DNA from: Bacteroidaceae bacterium
GTDB lineage: Bacteria > Bacteroidota > Bacteroidia > Bacteroidales > Bacteroidaceae
Length of the DNA: 37,706 nt
NCBI GenBank assembly: GCA_024398665.1
Contig: JAKSIS010000021.1
Location: 1 to 37,706, forward strand
Direction: 5' to 3'
The position numbers and the translations under genes are program-made. The notes below the pieces were generated by a model. It was not told the DNA's origin, searched no databases, and saw nothing but the letters and a program-made list of their open reading frames with translations. Shown in pieces: positions 7,056 to 16,388 of this stretch; the first letter of the stretch is position 1; each line of letters opens with the position of its first letter.

Positions 7056-7958
7056 ATGAAACCTACACTTGTAGTACTTGCAGCAGGAATGGGAAGCCGT
7101 TACGGTGGTCTGAAACAGCTTGATACACTGGGCCCCAGCGGTGAAACGATCATGGACTATTCCGTATTTGACGCCATACGCGGCGGATTCGGAAAGGTTG
7201 TTTTCATTATCCGCAAGGATTTTGAAGCCGATTTCCGCAAGCTGGTCCTCAGCAAATATGAAGGACATGTTCCTACCGAGGTCGTCTTTCAGAGCATAAA
7301 TGATCTTCCTGAAGGTTTCACATGTCCTGAAGGCCGCACAAAGCCCTGGGGTACGAACCACGCTGTTCTTATGGCAAAGGATGTGGTCAGGGAACCGTTC
7401 TGCGTGATCAATGCCGATGATTTCTATGGGCGTGACTGTTTTGCGGTGATGGGCAAGTTCCTGAGCGGACTTCCTGAAGGCACTGAAAATACATATGCAA
7501 TGGTAGGCTTCCGTGTGGCCAACACTCTCAGTGAGAACGGAAAGGTGTCACGCGGTGTCTGCTCTGTCAATGAAAAGAAGCACCTTACGACAGTCGTTGA
7601 GCGTACTGAAATAATCCGCCGCGAAAACGGAGTATGTTACAGGGACGGTGAAGACTGGGTGCAGATTGCAGACAACACACCTGTTTCAATGAATGTCTGG
7701 GGCTTCACACCCGAATATTTCCAGTATTCAGAGGATTATTTCAAGTCATGGCTCAAGGCCAACATTGACACCCCGAAGTCGGAATATTACATTCCGCTCA
7801 TGGTCAATGAACTTATCAACAGCGGCAAGGCCACATGCGAGGTTCTTGACACCACGTCAAAGTGGTTCGGTGTGACATATGCCGAGGACCGTCAGGGGAC
7901 TGTTGACCGCATTGCCCAGCTGGTTGAGGAGGGCGTTTATCCGTCACCCCTGTTCTGA
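7056..7958 (+). CDS. Sugar-1-phosphate nucleotidyltransferase-like protein
   Basis: This 300-residue protein belongs to the NTP-transferase family, which activates sugar-1-phosphates or similar phosphorylated alcohols with NTP. The nucleotide-binding signature 'LAAGMGSRYGGLKQ' is at residues 8-21, and the metal-binding acidic pair lies in 'VINADDFYG' at about 118-125. The sugar specificity cannot be told; it lacks the clear RmlA, GalU or GlmU signatures. The frame is open upstream to 6990, but translation from there would begin inside the promoter, so I use the ATG at 7056 beginning 'MKPTLVVL'. Its TGA overlaps the ATG of the ABC-F gene by one base, indicating coupling. Confidence 0.88.
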   Translation: MKPTLVVLAAGMGSRYGGLKQLDTLGPSGETIMDYSVFDAIRGGFGKVVFIIRKDFEADFRKLVLSKYEGHVPTEVVFQSINDLPEGFTCPEGRTKPWGTNHAVLMAKDVVREPFCVINADDFYGRDCFAVMGKFLSGLPEGTENTYAMVGFRVANTLSENGKVSRGVCSVNEKKHLTTVVERTEIIRRENGVCYRDGEDWVQIADNTPVSMNVWGFTPEYFQYSEDYFKSWLKANIDTPKSEYYIPLMVNELINSGKATCEVLDTTSKWFGVTYAEDRQGTVDRIAQLVEEGVYPSPLF

Positions 7959-9877
7959 TGGTTTCAGTTGACAGTCTGGCTGTAGAGTTTGGTGCCAAAC
8001 CCCTGTTTTCAGGGGTAAGCTACGTTATCGGTGACAAGGACCGTATTGCTCTGGTGGGCAAAAACGGTGCCGGGAAATCCACCATGCTCAAAATCCTGGC
8101 CGGATTGCAGAAACCCACATCGGGTTCAGTCTCCATATCGAAGGAAAGCAGCGTAGGATATCTGCCGCAGGTAATGAAACTGGCTGATTCCCGCACTGTG
8201 CGTCAGGAGGCTGAACTGGCTTTTTCAGGCATCAGGGAGATGGAGGCTGAAATAGCCCGGCTCAATGACCAGCTTTCTGAACGTACTGATTTCGAGTCAG
8301 AAGAATACCATGCACTGATTGAACGGTTCTCGCATCAGAGTGAACGCTATCAGATGATGGGCGGCAGCAACTATCAGGCAGAACTTGAGCAGACGCTGAC
8401 CGGACTTGGATTCCGCCGTGAGGATTTTGACCGTCCGACCAGCGAATTCAGCGGCGGCTGGCGCATGCGTATAGAACTTGCAAAACTGCTGCTCATGCAT
8501 CCCGATGTGCTGCTGCTGGACGAGCCTACAAACCATCTGGACATTGAGAGCATACAGTGGCTTGAGGATTTTCTGGCCCACCGCTGCAGCGCTGTGATGC
8601 TGGTCAGTCATGACCGTGCGTTCCTGAACAACGTGACGACCCGCACCATTGAGATAACCTGCGGTACCATACATGACTATAAGGTCAAGTATGACCAGTA
8701 TGTGAAGCTGCGTGCGGAACGCAGGCAGCAGCAGATCAGGGCTTATGAGAACCAGCAGAAGGAGATTGCTGACATTAAGGATTTCATAGAGCGCTTCCGG
8801 TACAAACCCACCAAATCAAACCAGGTGCAGAGCCGTATCAAGGCCTTGGAGAAGATTGTACCCATTGAGATTGATGAGGTAGACAACCGTCACCTGAGGC
8901 TGAAGTTCCCGCCTGCCCAGCGTAGCGGAGATTATCCGGTGATATGTGAAGGCGTGGCCAAGGCGTATGGTACCCACACGGTTTTCAGCGGCGTTGATAT
9001 GACAATCAAGCGCGGTGAGAAAGTAGCTTTTGTAGGTCGTAACGGCGAGGGCAAATCGACCTTGGTCAAGTGCATAATGGGTGAAATCCCGTTTGACGGC
9101 AATCTGAAGATTGGTCACAATATCAGCATCGGATATTATGCGCAGAATCAGGCCCAGCTGCTTGATGACGAACTGACGGTATATGATACCATTGATTCTG
9201 TTGCTGTAGGGGATGTGCGTACCCGTATAAACGACATTCTGGGCGCGTTCATGTTTGGAGGTGAGGAGAACCAGAAGAAGGTCAAGGTGCTTTCCGGCGG
9301 CGAACGAAGCCGTCTGGCCATGATACGCCTGCTGCTCACTCCCAACAATCTGCTTATTCTGGATGAACCGACCAACCATCTTGACATGGTGACAAAGGAT
9401 GTGCTCAAGGAGGCGGTCCAGGCCTTTGACGGTACTGTTATCCTGGTCAGTCATGACCGCGAATTCCTTGACGGACTGGTCAGCAAGGTGTATGAATTCG
9501 GTGACGGCAAGGTAAGGGAACATCTGGGCGGCATATACGATTTCCTGCAGCGCAGGAATATGGACAATTTGGCCGATATTGGCCGCATGAAGGGTGAACA
9601 GGTCCCGGTCAGGCAGGAGAAACCTTCAGGCAAAGTTGACTATGAGGCTCAGAAGGAGCTTGAGCGCAAGCGTAAGAAGGCCGAGCGCAAGGTTGCCGAC
9701 TGCGAGAAGGAAGTCACCCGCATAGAAAACGAGATCAAGGACCTTGAAGGCTGGCTGGCCACCCCTGAAGGAGCCGCCAACCCCGCCATGTTTGAAGCGT
9801 ACGGCAAGCTGAAGACCGATCTTGCCGCCGCCGAAGCCCGCTGGGAGGAGGCCATGATGGCGGCAGATGAAGTGTAA
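7958..9877 (+). CDS. ABC-F family ATPase (Uup/YdiF type)
   Basis: This 639-residue soluble protein has two ABC domains and no membrane segments, as in ribosome-associated ABC-F translation factors. Walker A motifs are 'GKNGAGKS' (residues 34-41) and 'GRNGEGKS' (about 357-364). Signature motifs are 'FSGGW' (about 164) and 'LSGGE' (about 444), each followed by 'DEPTNHLD'. The linker between domains is basic and helical (around 250-300). The C-terminal 80-90 residues form a charged coiled coil ('KRKKAERKVADCEKEV'), as in Uup and YdiF. It probably resolves stalled ribosomes or assists rRNA-related steps. Because antibiotic-resistance ABC-Fs have characteristic linkers that I cannot judge here, a resistance role is not claimed. 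Starts by TGATG overlap with the upstream gene. Confidence 0.93.
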   Translation: MVSVDSLAVEFGAKPLFSGVSYVIGDKDRIALVGKNGAGKSTMLKILAGLQKPTSGSVSISKESSVGYLPQVMKLADSRTVRQEAELAFSGIREMEAEIARLNDQLSERTDFESEEYHALIERFSHQSERYQMMGGSNYQAELEQTLTGLGFRREDFDRPTSEFSGGWRMRIELAKLLLMHPDVLLLDEPTNHLDIESIQWLEDFLAHRCSAVMLVSHDRAFLNNVTTRTIEITCGTIHDYKVKYDQYVKLRAERRQQQIRAYENQQKEIADIKDFIERFRYKPTKSNQVQSRIKALEKIVPIEIDEVDNRHLRLKFPPAQRSGDYPVICEGVAKAYGTHTVFSGVDMTIKRGEKVAFVGRNGEGKSTLVKCIMGEIPFDGNLKIGHNISIGYYAQNQAQLLDDELTVYDTIDSVAVGDVRTRINDILGAFMFGGEENQKKVKVLSGGERSRLAMIRLLLTPNNLLILDEPTNHLDMVTKDVLKEAVQAFDGTVILVSHDREFLDGLVSKVYEFGDGKVREHLGGIYDFLQRRNMDNLADIGRMKGEQVPVRQEKPSGKVDYEAQKELERKRKKAERKVADCEKEVTRIENEIKDLEGWLATPEGAANPAMFEAYGKLKTDLAAAEARWEEAMMAADEV

Positions 9878-9902
9878 TGCAAGTTATGATAACAGAATTG
9901 AT

Positions 9903-11936
9903 ATGAAAAGTAGAAACGTTTTTTTGACAGTATTATTGACAGGAATGGCAATGACATCATGTGGTAACAAGCAGGGAATTGGCGTCAAGCTGGAGAATAT
10001 GGATCCCAGCGCAAAGCCGGGAACGGATTTCTTCCAGTATGCGGACGGAGGTTGGAATGCGGCTCATCCGCTGACTGACGAGTATGCCCGTTACGGCAGT
10101 TTTGACAAGCTGGCCGAGGACAATCGCGAGCAGTTGAAGAACCTTATTGATGAGATTGTTTCAACAGAACATGAATTTGGAACCAACGCCCAGAAGATTG
10201 CTGACCTGTACAACCTGGTTATGGATACCGTAAGCCGCAATGCCGCCGGAATAGAGCCGCTGCGTCCGTATCTGGAGAAGGTTGCAGCCATAAAGGACCG
10301 CAGCGAGATTCTGCCCATGATGACTGACTTTGATCTGGACGGCATATCATCAGGATATTTCGGATACGGATTAGGTGCTGACATGATGGACAGCAAGAGC
10401 AACATACTGAGCATAGGACAGGGTGGACTGACACTTGGTGAAAAGGAATATTACCTTGATACCGATGAGGCCACAACCGCCATACGTGAGGCTTACAAGA
10501 AGCACATTGTACGTATGTTCAAGCTGTTCGGATTCAGTGAGGACGTGGCACAGCAGAAGATGCAGGACGTTCTGACAATTGAAACACGCATTGCAGAAAA
10601 GACCTACAGCGGCGTGCAGCAGCGTGACGTGGCAGCCAACTACCACAAGATGTCAGTTGAGCAGCTCAAGAAGGACTATTCCGGAATTGACTGGCAGATG
10701 ATATTTGACAAGGTCGGGATATCGGACGTTGATGTTGTGGATGTAGGACAGCCCGAACCCATTCATGAGGTTGAGGCCATTCTGGCAACTGTCCCGGTCG
10801 AGATGCAGAAGTCATATATGGAGTGGAATCTGATTGATGCCAACACTTCACGCCTGACGACTGAGATTGATGAGGCCAACTTTGATTTCTACGGCCGCAT
10901 CATGAGCGGCAAGCAGGAGCAGCAGCCCCTTTGGAAGCGTGCCACCAGCACCGTGAGCGGTGTCCTGGGTGAAGCCATCGGACAACTTTATGTGGAGAAG
11001 CATTTCCCGCCGCAGGCAAAGGCCCGCATGGACGAACTTGTAAAGAACCTGCAGATTGCACTTGGACAGCGTATAGACGAGCAGGACTGGATGAGTCCCG
11101 AAACGAAACAGCGCGCACATGAAAAGCTTGATGCATTCTATGTGAAGATAGGCTATCCCGACAAGTGGAAGGATTACTCAAAACTGACCATTGATCCGGC
11201 CAAGTCTCTGTTTGAGAACAATATAGCCATTTCACACTACTTTGTTCAGGACATGATTGAACGCAAGTACAAGAAGCCTGTTGACAATACCGAATGGTTC
11301 ATGACACCACAGACCGTGAACGCATACTACAACCCGACAACCAACGAGATATGTTTCCCGGCCGGTATCCTGCAGTATCCGTTCTTTGACATGAATGCCG
11401 ATGATGCCTTCAACTACGGTGCCATAGGCGTTGTCATCGGACATGAGATGACTCACGGATTTGATGACCAGGGCCGTCAGTTCGACAAGGAAGGAAACTT
11501 CAATGACTGGTGGGCCGAGGGTGATGCAGACTGTTTCAACGAACATGCAAAGGTCATTGTTGACCATTTCAACGGTATTGAAGTCCTGCCTGGCCTGAAT
11601 GCCAACGGTGAGCTGTGCCTGGGTGAGAACATTGCAGACCACGGCGGTCTGATGGTCGCTTATCAGGCTTATAAGAATGCCACCAAGGATGCTCCTCTGA
11701 AGGACGAAAAGGGCCTTACTCCTGACCAGCGCTTCTTCCTGGCATATGCCGGAGTATGGGCTGGAAACGTCCGTGACGAGGAAATACGCAACCGTACCAA
11801 GAGCGATGTACATTCACTGAGCCGCTGGCGCGTGAACGGCACCCTGCCGCACATTGACGCATGGTATGATGCGTTCGGAATTACCGAAAGCGATCCCCTT
11901 TACCTGCCCAAGGAAAAGCGCGCTGTCATCTGGTAA
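9903..11936 (+). CDS. pepO: M13-family zinc metallopeptidase, lipoprotein (PepO/neprilysin-like)
   Basis: This 677-residue endopeptidase would cleave small peptides in the periplasm or at the outer membrane. A lipoprotein signal ends with 'MTSCGNK' (Cys about 20). The zinc site HEMTH lies at about residues 514-518, and the third ligand Glu lies in 'GENIADHGG' at about 573-581. Other M13 features are 'NAYYNPTTNEI', 'PAGILQYPF' and the C-terminal 'RVNGTLPHIDAWYDAF'. The length matches the family. The frame is open to an ATG at 9867 overlapping the ABC-F stop, but the ATG at 9903 gives the proper signal peptide. It is followed after 3 bp by a paralogue lacking a signal peptide. Confidence 0.93.
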   Translation: MKSRNVFLTVLLTGMAMTSCGNKQGIGVKLENMDPSAKPGTDFFQYADGGWNAAHPLTDEYARYGSFDKLAEDNREQLKNLIDEIVSTEHEFGTNAQKIADLYNLVMDTVSRNAAGIEPLRPYLEKVAAIKDRSEILPMMTDFDLDGISSGYFGYGLGADMMDSKSNILSIGQGGLTLGEKEYYLDTDEATTAIREAYKKHIVRMFKLFGFSEDVAQQKMQDVLTIETRIAEKTYSGVQQRDVAANYHKMSVEQLKKDYSGIDWQMIFDKVGISDVDVVDVGQPEPIHEVEAILATVPVEMQKSYMEWNLIDANTSRLTTEIDEANFDFYGRIMSGKQEQQPLWKRATSTVSGVLGEAIGQLYVEKHFPPQAKARMDELVKNLQIALGQRIDEQDWMSPETKQRAHEKLDAFYVKIGYPDKWKDYSKLTIDPAKSLFENNIAISHYFVQDMIERKYKKPVDNTEWFMTPQTVNAYYNPTTNEICFPAGILQYPFFDMNADDAFNYGAIGVVIGHEMTHGFDDQGRQFDKEGNFNDWWAEGDADCFNEHAKVIVDHFNGIEVLPGLNANGELCLGENIADHGGLMVAYQAYKNATKDAPLKDEKGLTPDQRFFLAYAGVWAGNVRDEEIRNRTKSDVHSLSRWRVNGTLPHIDAWYDAFGITESDPLYLPKEKRAVIW

Positions 11937-11939
11937 GAC

Positions 11940-13898
11940 ATGAATGCCGGAACAGGCATATTGGAAAGCAATCTGGACCGGACTGTAAAGCCCGGTTCTG
12001 ATTTTTACCGCTACAGCTGCGGCGGCTGGCTTGATGCAAATCCGCTGACAGCCCAGTATTCCAGCTACGGTACATATGATGAACTGGCGGAGAAGAACCG
12101 CTGTCAGATAAAGGAACTGATTGACGGCATTATTGCCGGTGAACATGCTCCCGGAACTGATGCCGCCCGTATATGTGACCTGTACGGGCTGGTGATGGAT
12201 ACCGCACGCAGGGACCGCGAAGGTGTGGCCCCGCTCTCCCTGGCCCGTGAAAGGATTGCATCAATCTCTTCCTTGCAGGAACTGCTTGATGCCATGATAG
12301 ACCTTGACCCTCACGGCGTTACCGGTTATTTCGATGTGGGCATCGGACCTGACATGAAGAACAGCCGCATGAATATTGTGGGCCTGTGTCAGGGCGGTCT
12401 TACACTGGGCGACAAGGAATATTACGTTGACCGTGATTCCCGGACGCGTGAAATCAGGGCCGCTTTCAAGAAGCATGTGGTCAGGATGCTCATGCTGGCC
12501 GGTTATGATGAACATGAGGCGCGCCGCCGTATGCGTATCATATGGCGGATTGAGATGCGTCTGGCCAGGGCGTCCAAGAGCAACGTGGGGCTGCGTGATC
12601 CGGAATCGAACTACCACAAGATGAGTGCAGCCCGTCTGAAAAGGAAGTATCCCGGGCTGGACTGGGACCGTTTCTTTGAAAGGCTGGGACTTGCCGGAGC
12701 TGATTATGTCGATGTGGGCCAGCCGGAAGCTGTTGCCGAGGCCGTCCGGGTCTTTAATGAAGAGAGCCTGGAAGACCAGAAGGTGCTTATGGAATGGCAG
12801 CTCATCGATTCGAACGGAGCGCGCCTGGGCCGTGAAATGGATGAGGCCGATTTTGATTTCTACGGCCGCACGATGAGCGGTCAGCAGGAACAGAAACCCA
12901 TGTGGAAAAGGGCTACTGCCACTGTCAACGGTACGCTGGGCGATGCCATCGGACGTCTTTATGTGGAGAAATATTTCCCCGCTGAAGCCAAACGGCGCAT
13001 GGAGGATCTTGTAGGCAGGTTGCAGAAGGCTCTGTCACGACGCATTGACTCCCGTGACTGGATGTCCGGTAAAACCAAGTCCTATGCCCAGCGCAAGCTC
13101 AGGGCCTTCAAGTTCAAGATAGGCTATCCTGACAAGTGGAAGGATTACAGCGGCATGGACATCGATCCGCGCAGAAGCCTTTATGAGAACAATGTGGAGA
13201 TTAGCCGTTTCTTCTGGGATGACATGGTCCGCCGTAAGTTCAAGAAGCCGGTGGACCGTACGGAATGGTATATGAACCCGCAGGAAATAAATGCATACTA
13301 CGACACGTCAGTCAATGAGGTATGTTTCCCGGCAGGAATCCTTCAGTATCCGTTTTTCGATCTTGAGGCCGATGATGCGTTCAACTATGGCGCAATAGGG
13401 TCAATCATAGGACATGAAATGACCCACGGATTCGATGATGAGGGACGGCAGTTCGATTTGAACGGCAATTTGAGGAACTGGTGGAGCAAACGTGACGCCA
13501 GCCGTTTCAACAGACGTGCGCGCAAGCTGGTCGGATTCTTCGATTCCATAGAGATTGCGGACGGACTTCATGCAAACGGAAAGTTGACTCTGGGCGAGAA
13601 CATTGCTGACCTAGGCGGGCTGAAGGTCGCATTTGAAGCGTTCCGTGAAGTGATGGGCGCTGATGTCCGCCTGGGACTGACGCCGGCACAGCGTTTCTTC
13701 ATTGCATACGCCTGTACATGGGCTGAGAACATAAGTGACGAACTGCTTCTGACTCAGACCAAGAGCGATGAACATTCGCTGTCACGCCTGCGTGTGAATG
13801 CCATCCTGCCGCATATGGACGAATGGTATGAAGCTTTCGCGGTATCGGATTCCGATGCCATGTACCTTGCAAAGGAAGACAGGGCTGAGATATGGTGA
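11940..13898 (+). CDS. Second M13-family metallopeptidase, no signal peptide
   Basis: This 652-residue protein is a close paralogue of the preceding one along its whole length: shared 'GGLTLG(D/E)KEYY', 'DFDFYGR(I/T)MSG', 'KIGYPDKWKDYS' and 'AGILQYPFFD'. The zinc motif HEMTH at about 492-496 and the ligand segment 'GENIADLGG' at about 550 are intact, so it should be active. It begins 'MNAGTGILESNL' right at the domain start, with no hydrophobic segment, so it appears cytoplasmic or exported by another route. Compared with its neighbour it is richer in Arg ('EARRRMRIIWRIEMRLAR'). The start lies 3 bp after the upstream stop and its own stop is 1 bp before the U32 gene, indicating coupled translation in one operon. 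Confidence 0.92.
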   Translation: MNAGTGILESNLDRTVKPGSDFYRYSCGGWLDANPLTAQYSSYGTYDELAEKNRCQIKELIDGIIAGEHAPGTDAARICDLYGLVMDTARRDREGVAPLSLARERIASISSLQELLDAMIDLDPHGVTGYFDVGIGPDMKNSRMNIVGLCQGGLTLGDKEYYVDRDSRTREIRAAFKKHVVRMLMLAGYDEHEARRRMRIIWRIEMRLARASKSNVGLRDPESNYHKMSAARLKRKYPGLDWDRFFERLGLAGADYVDVGQPEAVAEAVRVFNEESLEDQKVLMEWQLIDSNGARLGREMDEADFDFYGRTMSGQQEQKPMWKRATATVNGTLGDAIGRLYVEKYFPAEAKRRMEDLVGRLQKALSRRIDSRDWMSGKTKSYAQRKLRAFKFKIGYPDKWKDYSGMDIDPRRSLYENNVEISRFFWDDMVRRKFKKPVDRTEWYMNPQEINAYYDTSVNEVCFPAGILQYPFFDLEADDAFNYGAIGSIIGHEMTHGFDDEGRQFDLNGNLRNWWSKRDASRFNRRARKLVGFFDSIEIADGLHANGKLTLGENIADLGGLKVAFEAFREVMGADVRLGLTPAQRFFIAYACTWAENISDELLLTQTKSDEHSLSRLRVNAILPHMDEWYEAFAVSDSDAMYLAKEDRAEIW

Positions 13899-13899
13899 T

Positions 13900-15735
13900 A
13901 TGAAAGAAGGAAGAAAAATTGAACTCTTGTCTCCGGCGCGGAATCTGGAGTGTGGCATTGAGGCTGTAAAGCACGGGGCCGATGCCGTTTACATTGGAGC
14001 CGGAAGGTTCGGCGCGCGTCAGGCGGCCGGCAACAGCGTCGATGACATAGCCGCGCTTTGCGAATTCGCGCACAAGTACTGGGCGAAGGTCTATGTCACG
14101 GTCAACACCATACTGAAGGACAATGAACTGGCCGATGCGGAGAAACTGATATGGCAGCTCTATGATGCCGGGGCCGATGCTCTGCTGGTGCAGGATATGG
14201 CGGTGCTTAAGATGAACCTGCCTCCGATTGCGCTTCATGCCAGCACACAGTGTGACGTGCGCAGCGTGGAGAAGGTTCGGTTCCTTGCTTCATGCGGATT
14301 CACCCGTGTGGTCCTGGCCCGTGAGCTTTCGCTGAAGGAGATTGCGGATATTCATGAGGCCTGTCCGGATGTGGAACTGGAATGCTTCGTTCACGGTGCC
14401 CTATGTGTCAGTTACAGCGGTCAGTGCTATGCGTCCCAGCACTGTTTCTCACGCAGCGCCAACCGGGGCGAGTGCGCACAGTTCTGCCGCCTCAAGTTCA
14501 ATCTTGAGGATGCTGACGGCAATAAGCTGCTTGTCGGCAAACACCTGCTGTCACTCAAGGATATGAACCGTCTGGAGTATCTTGAGCAGCTGCTTGATGC
14601 CGGAGTGTGCTCATTCAAGATTGAGGGCAGACTGAAGGAGACATCGTATGTGAAGAATATTGTTGCCGCATACAGCGAAAGGCTGGACGGCATACTGGAG
14701 CGCAGGCATGAGTACCTGCGCGCATCATCGGGGCATACCACACACATGTTCAAACCGGCTCCCGAGAAGAGTTTCAACCGCGGTTTCACAGACTATTTCC
14801 TGTTTTCGCGCTCCGGTGACATTTTCTCATTCGATACGCCCAAATCAATAGGCGAACCTATGGGAAAGGTCAAGGAAGTTGGGCGCGGATGGCTTGTCGT
14901 GGCCGGATTCAAGGCATTCCACAACGGTGACGGCCTGTGCTTTTCCGGACATGACGGACAACTGCAGGGCTATCGCGTGAACCGGGTCGAGGGTGGTCGT
15001 ATATTCCTTTATCTTGAAAATGGAGAGATGCCCGCGATACGTGTGGGGACTGATGTGTTCAGGAACTTTGACCAGGAATTTGAGAAGACGCTGGCTAGGG
15101 AGAGTGCCGTACGCAGGATAGCAGTTGACATAAGCCTGACTGAAACGCCTGACGGTTTCAAGGCTGTCTTTTCCGATGATGACGGCGTTGTCGCATCGGC
15201 TTCAATTGAATGGAAAAAGGAGGCTGCAAAGAGCAGTCAGGAGACGAACATACGCACGCAGCTTTCCAAACTTGGCAATACGCAGTTCGAGGCCGGTGAA
15301 ATAAGCATCAGCATGTCAGGTGACTGGTTCATCCCTTCATCACTGCTTTCGGAACTGAGACGAAATGCTGTTGATGCGCTGGAGAAGGAAAGGGCGGCGC
15401 AGTATACAAGACCGGTGGCTGGAACGCCTTGCAAACAGGATTACCCGCAACGGCAGCTTACATATCTGGGCAATGTGATGAACGCCCAGGCACTTTCATT
15501 CTACAGGGACCATGGCGTACAGGATGTCGCTGACGCTTTTGAGAAACATGAGCCTGAAGGAGCGGCCATAATGTTCTGCAGGCATTGCCTGCGTTACGCT
15601 CTTGGTGCATGTCCCAAACGTGGGGGGACTGTCATGCTGCACGAACCGCTCACACTTTGTGGTACGGACGGACGCCGTTTCCCGCTGAAATTTGACTGTG
15701 CACACTGTCAGATGCAGGTTCTTGCCGGATTATGA
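13900..15735 (+). CDS. U32-family protein, RlhA/TrhP-type RNA hydroxylation enzyme
   Basis: This 611-residue protein belongs to peptidase family U32. Characterised E. coli members RlhA (23S rRNA C2501) and TrhP (tRNA U34) act in RNA hydroxylation rather than proteolysis. The U32 signature is visible at about residues 158-180: 'CFVHGALCVSYSGQCYAS', followed by 'CFSRSANRGECAQFCR' with the clustered Cys. The length and extended C-terminal part resemble RlhA (about 650 aa) more than short U32 proteins. A second Cys/His cluster ends the protein: 'MFCRHCLRYALGACPKRG' and 'FDCAHCQMQ'. The frame continues upstream to 13798 inside the M13 gene; the ATG at 13900, one base after that stop, is the natural start. 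The exact RNA target is inferred. Confidence 0.88.
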   Translation: MKEGRKIELLSPARNLECGIEAVKHGADAVYIGAGRFGARQAAGNSVDDIAALCEFAHKYWAKVYVTVNTILKDNELADAEKLIWQLYDAGADALLVQDMAVLKMNLPPIALHASTQCDVRSVEKVRFLASCGFTRVVLARELSLKEIADIHEACPDVELECFVHGALCVSYSGQCYASQHCFSRSANRGECAQFCRLKFNLEDADGNKLLVGKHLLSLKDMNRLEYLEQLLDAGVCSFKIEGRLKETSYVKNIVAAYSERLDGILERRHEYLRASSGHTTHMFKPAPEKSFNRGFTDYFLFSRSGDIFSFDTPKSIGEPMGKVKEVGRGWLVVAGFKAFHNGDGLCFSGHDGQLQGYRVNRVEGGRIFLYLENGEMPAIRVGTDVFRNFDQEFEKTLARESAVRRIAVDISLTETPDGFKAVFSDDDGVVASASIEWKKEAAKSSQETNIRTQLSKLGNTQFEAGEISISMSGDWFIPSSLLSELRRNAVDALEKERAAQYTRPVAGTPCKQDYPQRQLTYLGNVMNAQALSFYRDHGVQDVADAFEKHEPEGAAIMFCRHCLRYALGACPKRGGTVMLHEPLTLCGTDGRRFPLKFDCAHCQMQVLAGL

Positions 15736-15802
15736 TGCGTTTTTTTAAAATTATATGCATATTTGCATGAGAATACTTGAACACCAAAATACACTTGCTA
15801 TT

Positions 15803-16324
15803 ATGAAAAGAATTGGAAAAATCCTGGCGGTTGCCGCTATTGCAATGGTTTCTTACAGTGCAAATGCCGAACTTGCGCCACAGTGGTCAAAAGGTACGAT
15901 GGTAGGAAACATCCATTTTGACTTTGATCCCTTCTTTGTTGACGATCTGGTCGGTACTGATATTTCTCTGGACTATGTCCTTGTTGACGAATGGTGGATG
16001 GGCCATTTCACCGTAGGCGGTGAGATTGATTTCTCAGGCCATGACAATGTGAAGAATATAGGTCTTACACCGCGTGCTACCTATGGCCTGAACATTTCTG
16101 ACAATTTTGAGGTTCATGCCGTAGCAGGTCTGGGTTCAGTCCATCACAGCGTGAAATGGGATGACGTTGACGGTCACAGGCATCATGACAAGGACTGGCG
16201 CCTGTATGAGACATTCCTGCTTGGCTGCCGCTATTTCTTTGCAGACAATCTTGCCGCTACAGCGGAATACGGATGGACTGCCTATATGCCTGAACTGCGT
16301 ATAGGTCTTTCACTCAAGTTCTGA
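15803..16324 (+). CDS. Small outer-membrane beta-barrel protein
   Basis: This 173-residue protein has a clear signal peptide (basic 'MKRIGK', hydrophobic core, cleavage after 'YSANA' at about 22). The mature part alternates polar and hydrophobic residues in barrel-like strands: 'GHFTVGGEIDF', 'RATYGLNISDNFEVHAVAGLG', 'CRYFFADNLAATAEYGW'. It ends in 'LRIGLSLKF', with the terminal Phe recognised by the Bam complex. About eight strands fit the length, as in OmpW/OmpX-like barrels. A short His/Asp-rich loop ('DDVDGHRHHDKD') might be a surface or metal-contacting loop. I chose the ATG at 15803; an in-frame ATG at 15755 would add residues before the signal peptide. It is followed by an intrinsic terminator. 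Confidence 0.82.
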   Translation: MKRIGKILAVAAIAMVSYSANAELAPQWSKGTMVGNIHFDFDPFFVDDLVGTDISLDYVLVDEWWMGHFTVGGEIDFSGHDNVKNIGLTPRATYGLNISDNFEVHAVAGLGSVHHSVKWDDVDGHRHHDKDWRLYETFLLGCRYFFADNLAATAEYGWTAYMPELRIGLSLKF

Positions 16325-16347
16325 CATTTTATTCAATTATTGGAAAA

Positions 16348-16371
16348 GGGGCGGTGAAACGTCCCTTTTTT
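16348..16371 (+). terminator. Intrinsic terminator of the barrel protein gene
   Basis: Arms GGGGCG (16348-16353) and CGTCCC (16360-16365) form a 6-bp stem with one G-U pair and a 6-nt loop, followed by six T. It lies 24 bp after the barrel-protein stop. Confidence 0.75.
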
Positions 16372-16373
16372 GT

Positions 16374-16381
16374 TATCTTTG
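16374..16381 (+). promoter_or_regulatory. -7 box for the GH30 gene
   Basis: TATCTTTG matches TANNTTTG. It begins 3 bp after the terminator T-tract and ends only 7 nt before the GH30 ATG at 16389, predicting an mRNA with almost no leader. The terminator hairpin occupies the -33 area. Confidence 0.6.
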
Positions 16382-16388
16382 CATCATT

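Noticed and set aside
8816-9523. 235-codon minus-strand open frame
   Set aside because: Antisense to the conserved ABC-F gene; no motif, and open frames of this kind are frequent opposite GC-biased genes.
7958-9877. ABC-F as an antibiotic-resistance determinant
   Set aside because: The operon context is housekeeping and the C-terminal coiled coil fits Uup/YdiF; nothing points specifically to resistance.
11232-11813. 193-codon minus-strand open frame
   Set aside because: Antisense to the zinc-site region of the first M13 peptidase; no independent support.
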